In this document: piece after piece, positions 61,700-64,000 of the stretch
Position numbering within the stretch: the stretch's first letter is position 1
Layout: each line of letters starts with the position of its first letter
NCBI RefSeq assembly: GCF_036898095.1
Contig: NC_090767.1
Coordinates: 31,847,933 to 31,911,932 of the forward strand
Direction: 5' to 3'
Origin: Palaemon carinicauda
Taxonomy: Eukaryota; Arthropoda; Malacostraca; Decapoda; Palaemonidae
DNA length: 64,000 nt
Translations under genes and position numbers: made by a program
The notes under the pieces: generated by a model
Databases searched by the model: none
Seen by the model: only the letters and a program-made list of their open reading frames with translations
Told to the model about the DNA's origin: nothing

Positions 61700-62580
61700 G
61701 ACAATGCTACTATCCAAACCTTTTTTTTTTTTAAGTCAACTGTTAAGATTATGGCCTTCAATAAGGCTTATGTGGAAACTTTATTTAAGACTGAGACATT
61801 AGTTGCGGAAAAATACGAACTCAAACCACGAAGTATATACTATTTGGAATAGAGTTCTTTGTCCACAGTTATGAGGCCTCTTAAGATTGTGTAGGAGAAT
61901 GGTCAGCTACTTGCCACGCAGGGAAGACGGGACACCATGACGTTTGTGGGCATTATAAATGTTGTAGGGCACTACCTCCCTCCAATGTTTATAATTCCCG
62001 GATGTTCATAAAACCCAGCTTTCATAAGGAACACAATCTTAGATTCCAATGGTATATTACATCCTAATGGCAGCTTGAACGTTGAATGCTTCGTCCACAC
62101 ACTTCAGCATCTTCGTGGGAAATCTGGTTCTTCTACAGAGAACAAGATTCTTCTAATCAAGGACAATGCAGAACGTCACATTGGCATTCATGGTGTGAAG
62201 TTTGTACCTAAGTATAGTATTGTGATTGTTACCCTTCCTCTGCATACGACACGCAATCTCTAGCCATTGTAAGTAGGCGTGTTTAGTACAATCAAGACGT
62301 TTCTGTGAGGTCTACTGAACGACCAGTTTCTCATTCACCCCGATGAACATATAACCGTGCCCCAGTTTCCTGATTTTGCATCTGAGGCTTAAACTAAAGC
62401 CACAACTGACTCCAACGTTCTTTTTGGTTTCAGGATAAATGGTCTCTAGTTTTTCAATCATAACAACATCACAGATGATGGGTATGTAGGACCACAGGTA
62501 ATAGAAAGACCGGCACCACCTGTGAATTTTTCAGTAGAATTTACTCCCACTTTTGATGGAGAGGTCTTGAATACCTGAAG
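61700..62580 (+). pseudogene. pogo/Tigger-like (Tc1/mariner superfamily) transposase relic
   Basis: DDE transposase with CENP-B/jerky-type organisation. From about 61,755 it reads FNKAYVETLFKTETLVAEKY, then LKPRSIYYLE; the family has Asp before the Glu (LDE), so the first catalytic Asp is lost. STVMRPLKIV and MTFVGIINVVGHYLPPMFII follow (61,865-62,000), then NGSLNVECFVHTLQHL, ILLIKDNAERHIG (second catalytic Asp at about 62,150) and IVTLPLHTTRNL (62,215-62,255). Downstream are out-of-frame equivalents of the QPLDVGVF and IERP segments to about 62,520. The N-terminal DNA-binding domain and inverted terminal repeats are not seen. At least one internal stop (61,850) and frameshifts. Confidence 0.85.
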
Positions 62581-64000
62581 GCTAAACTCACCAATAGACA
62601 TTCATGATCAATCTCCCATGCACCTTGTTCCCTGTGGATACGATGGTGAAACCATGTGCTCATTTGGACCCTGGGACGTCCAATTACCCTTCCATTCCAG
62701 ACGCAGGTAGGTAAAGCCATTCTGCCCATTTGACCGCTAAGAGTGTCAGGCCATTCTCCAAGGCTGCTCTTTGTCCTTATGGAAAGGAGAGTAAGATGGT
62801 ACAAGCCTGCACTCTGAGTGAAAATAAAGGAGGCCCTCACAGATCTGAGAATTAACCCTGGATAGGTACGCTCCTCGGACACCCCTTTAAGGGTATACTC
62901 GGACGCGAACGACCCCGACGGCAAAAAAAATTCTTGAAAAATCAGTTTTTGCAGTAACCTCCTTTTTTCTTTTGCCAAAAAAAACTTCAATGAATGCTTA
63001 AAACAACTGTAAAGATAAATACTACTCATCTGCAGAAAAACTATTTATTATAAATATTTTAAAAAATTAAGTAGAAAAAAAAAGACCTGACATAAAAATT
63101 CATAAAAAAAAAGTTTATACATATATACACAAATCCTTTTAGGAATTGATTCTTGAATGTTTAGGACACATCTTGATGTATTTTGGATGAAGTCAGACCC
63201 ATGGAGGTGAAGATCTGAAATGAGAAAAAAAGGGTAACTTTTTTTGGCCAAAAAAATTTGTCCTAATTTCATGAATTTTTTTGGGTACCCAAATGAAATA
63301 GGAAGTGGCTAATTTTTTTAGGGAATAAACATATGTTATCCTAAAATAGAAATATGTAAAAAAATCTTCATTATTTTGTAAATTACATTTATATCAGGGG
63401 CCATATCTAAAGGTAATTTTTTGAGTACTTAGAAATTTCGTAAAAAAATACATATATTTAATATATAATATGATATTTATGCAGGTAAAAATATACCAAA
63501 ATATCACAAATTCTATAGGGAACAAGAATATATATAGATAGGGCAGCTTACGCTTCGGATATGTCCACAAAATGGCCGCCAACCACACTGACTCAGACTC
63601 CCTAATCTGCCACTTGAAATGTAGGAAGGGTATGTCAATTTCAAGGTGTTATTTACTAATCTAATTATTATTGGATATGCATAAAAATTGTATGGTGGGT
63701 TGCTGGATAATTGTCGATTATTTTACGACTATAAAATTAAAATTCTGACCCAAAAAAATTTTTTTGAAGAGAAATAAAATCGAAAAAAAAAATGTAAAAC
63801 AATATTTTAGCTAAAAAAATTTGATGATATTCAATCAAAAAAAAAGTAAACAAAATTTTCCGACAAATAAACATCTAGAGGAATCATTACTCTGTGATAG
63901 TTCCTTAGTACGTAGTAATTTTGAAAGAATTGGGAAAAAACGAAAAAATGGCAATCACCGGAAAATCGAACACATACCTATATATACGCCATATCTGGCT
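62581..64000. other. unclassified, AT-rich; possible DNA-transposon-like repeat
   Basis: 62,580-62,930 is less AT-rich and open on the minus strand (162 codons from 63,029), but contains no motif I recognise. A CGGACACCCCTTTAAGGG / TATACTCGGACGCGAA segment at 62,875-62,910 looks structured. 62,930-64,000 is rich in A and T runs (many 7-10 bp). No gene is called. Confidence 0.4.

Noticed and set aside
62541..63029. 162-codon minus-strand frame
   Set aside because: No domain is recognised and it overlaps the decayed pogo region at one end, so a coding call is not supported.

Overview
This is an AT-rich animal nuclear DNA window, most likely from a decapod crustacean (shrimp, prawn or crab). 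The evidence is indirect. Very long (AG/CT)n, (TA)n and (TAA)n arrays are packed closely, a TTAGG-type arthropod telomere-like array is present, and the transposon mix (Ty3, Copia, RNase H-bearing LINEs, RTE-like and CR1/Jockey-like LINEs, piggyBac, pogo) fits decapod genomes. There is no bacterial or viral gene organisation. I found no convincing host protein-coding gene, rRNA gene, functional tRNA or CRISPR array. Every protein signal I recognise is a decayed mobile element.

Layout. 1-860: 3' end of an RNase H-bearing LINE. 1.03-1.82 kb: dispersed repeat R1, with an inverted copy at 15.93-16.75 kb. 1.8-3.1 kb (minus): Copia relic. 3.2-7.34 kb: Ty3-like LTR element A, internally deleted, with its 3' LTR split by a 1.6-kb insertion. 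7.34-11.7 kb: a block that recurs inverted at 25.95-28.92 kb. It has been hit by a MITE with a TTAGG core, a LINE 3' tail and a piggyBac element. 12.2-12.8 kb: 32-bp minisatellite. 17.3-20.1 kb: Ty3 element B. 21.1-22.0 kb: two (TA)n arrays around a perfect 66-bp inverted repeat. 22.9-23.9 kb: RTE-like LINE relic. 25.2-25.5 kb: LINE 3' tail. 28.9-31.6 kb (minus): second copy of Ty3-like element A. 33.5-34.4 kb: LINE endonuclease fragment. 35.6-36.5 kb (minus): CR1/Jockey-like RT. 36.5-38.3 kb: microsatellite cluster and, nearby, a tRNA-like SINE head. 39.03-40.72 kb (minus): Ty3 element C with both LTRs and a 4-bp target duplication. 41.3-47.46 kb: the most complete LINE (gag-like ORF1, then EN-RT-RNase H ORF2). 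48.3-49.8 kb: direct repeat. 51.46-55.41 kb: a second, 5'-truncated relative of that LINE. 55.9-58.7 kb: a less AT-rich block with no recognised content. 59.5-59.8 kb: LINE RT tail. 61.0-62.6 kb: pogo-like transposase with a partial tandem copy. 62.6-64.0 kb: unclassified, AT-rich.

Interactions. Nothing forms an operon or pathway. The value of the window is its insertion history. Two insertions (the TTAGG MITE and piggyBac) can be dated relative to the block duplication, because their empty target sites survive in the inverted sister block. Both element A copies have lost the integrase catalytic glutamate. LINE copy B has lost the RT catalytic aspartate (YADD to YAND) and an RNase H glutamate. 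No element here looks autonomous.
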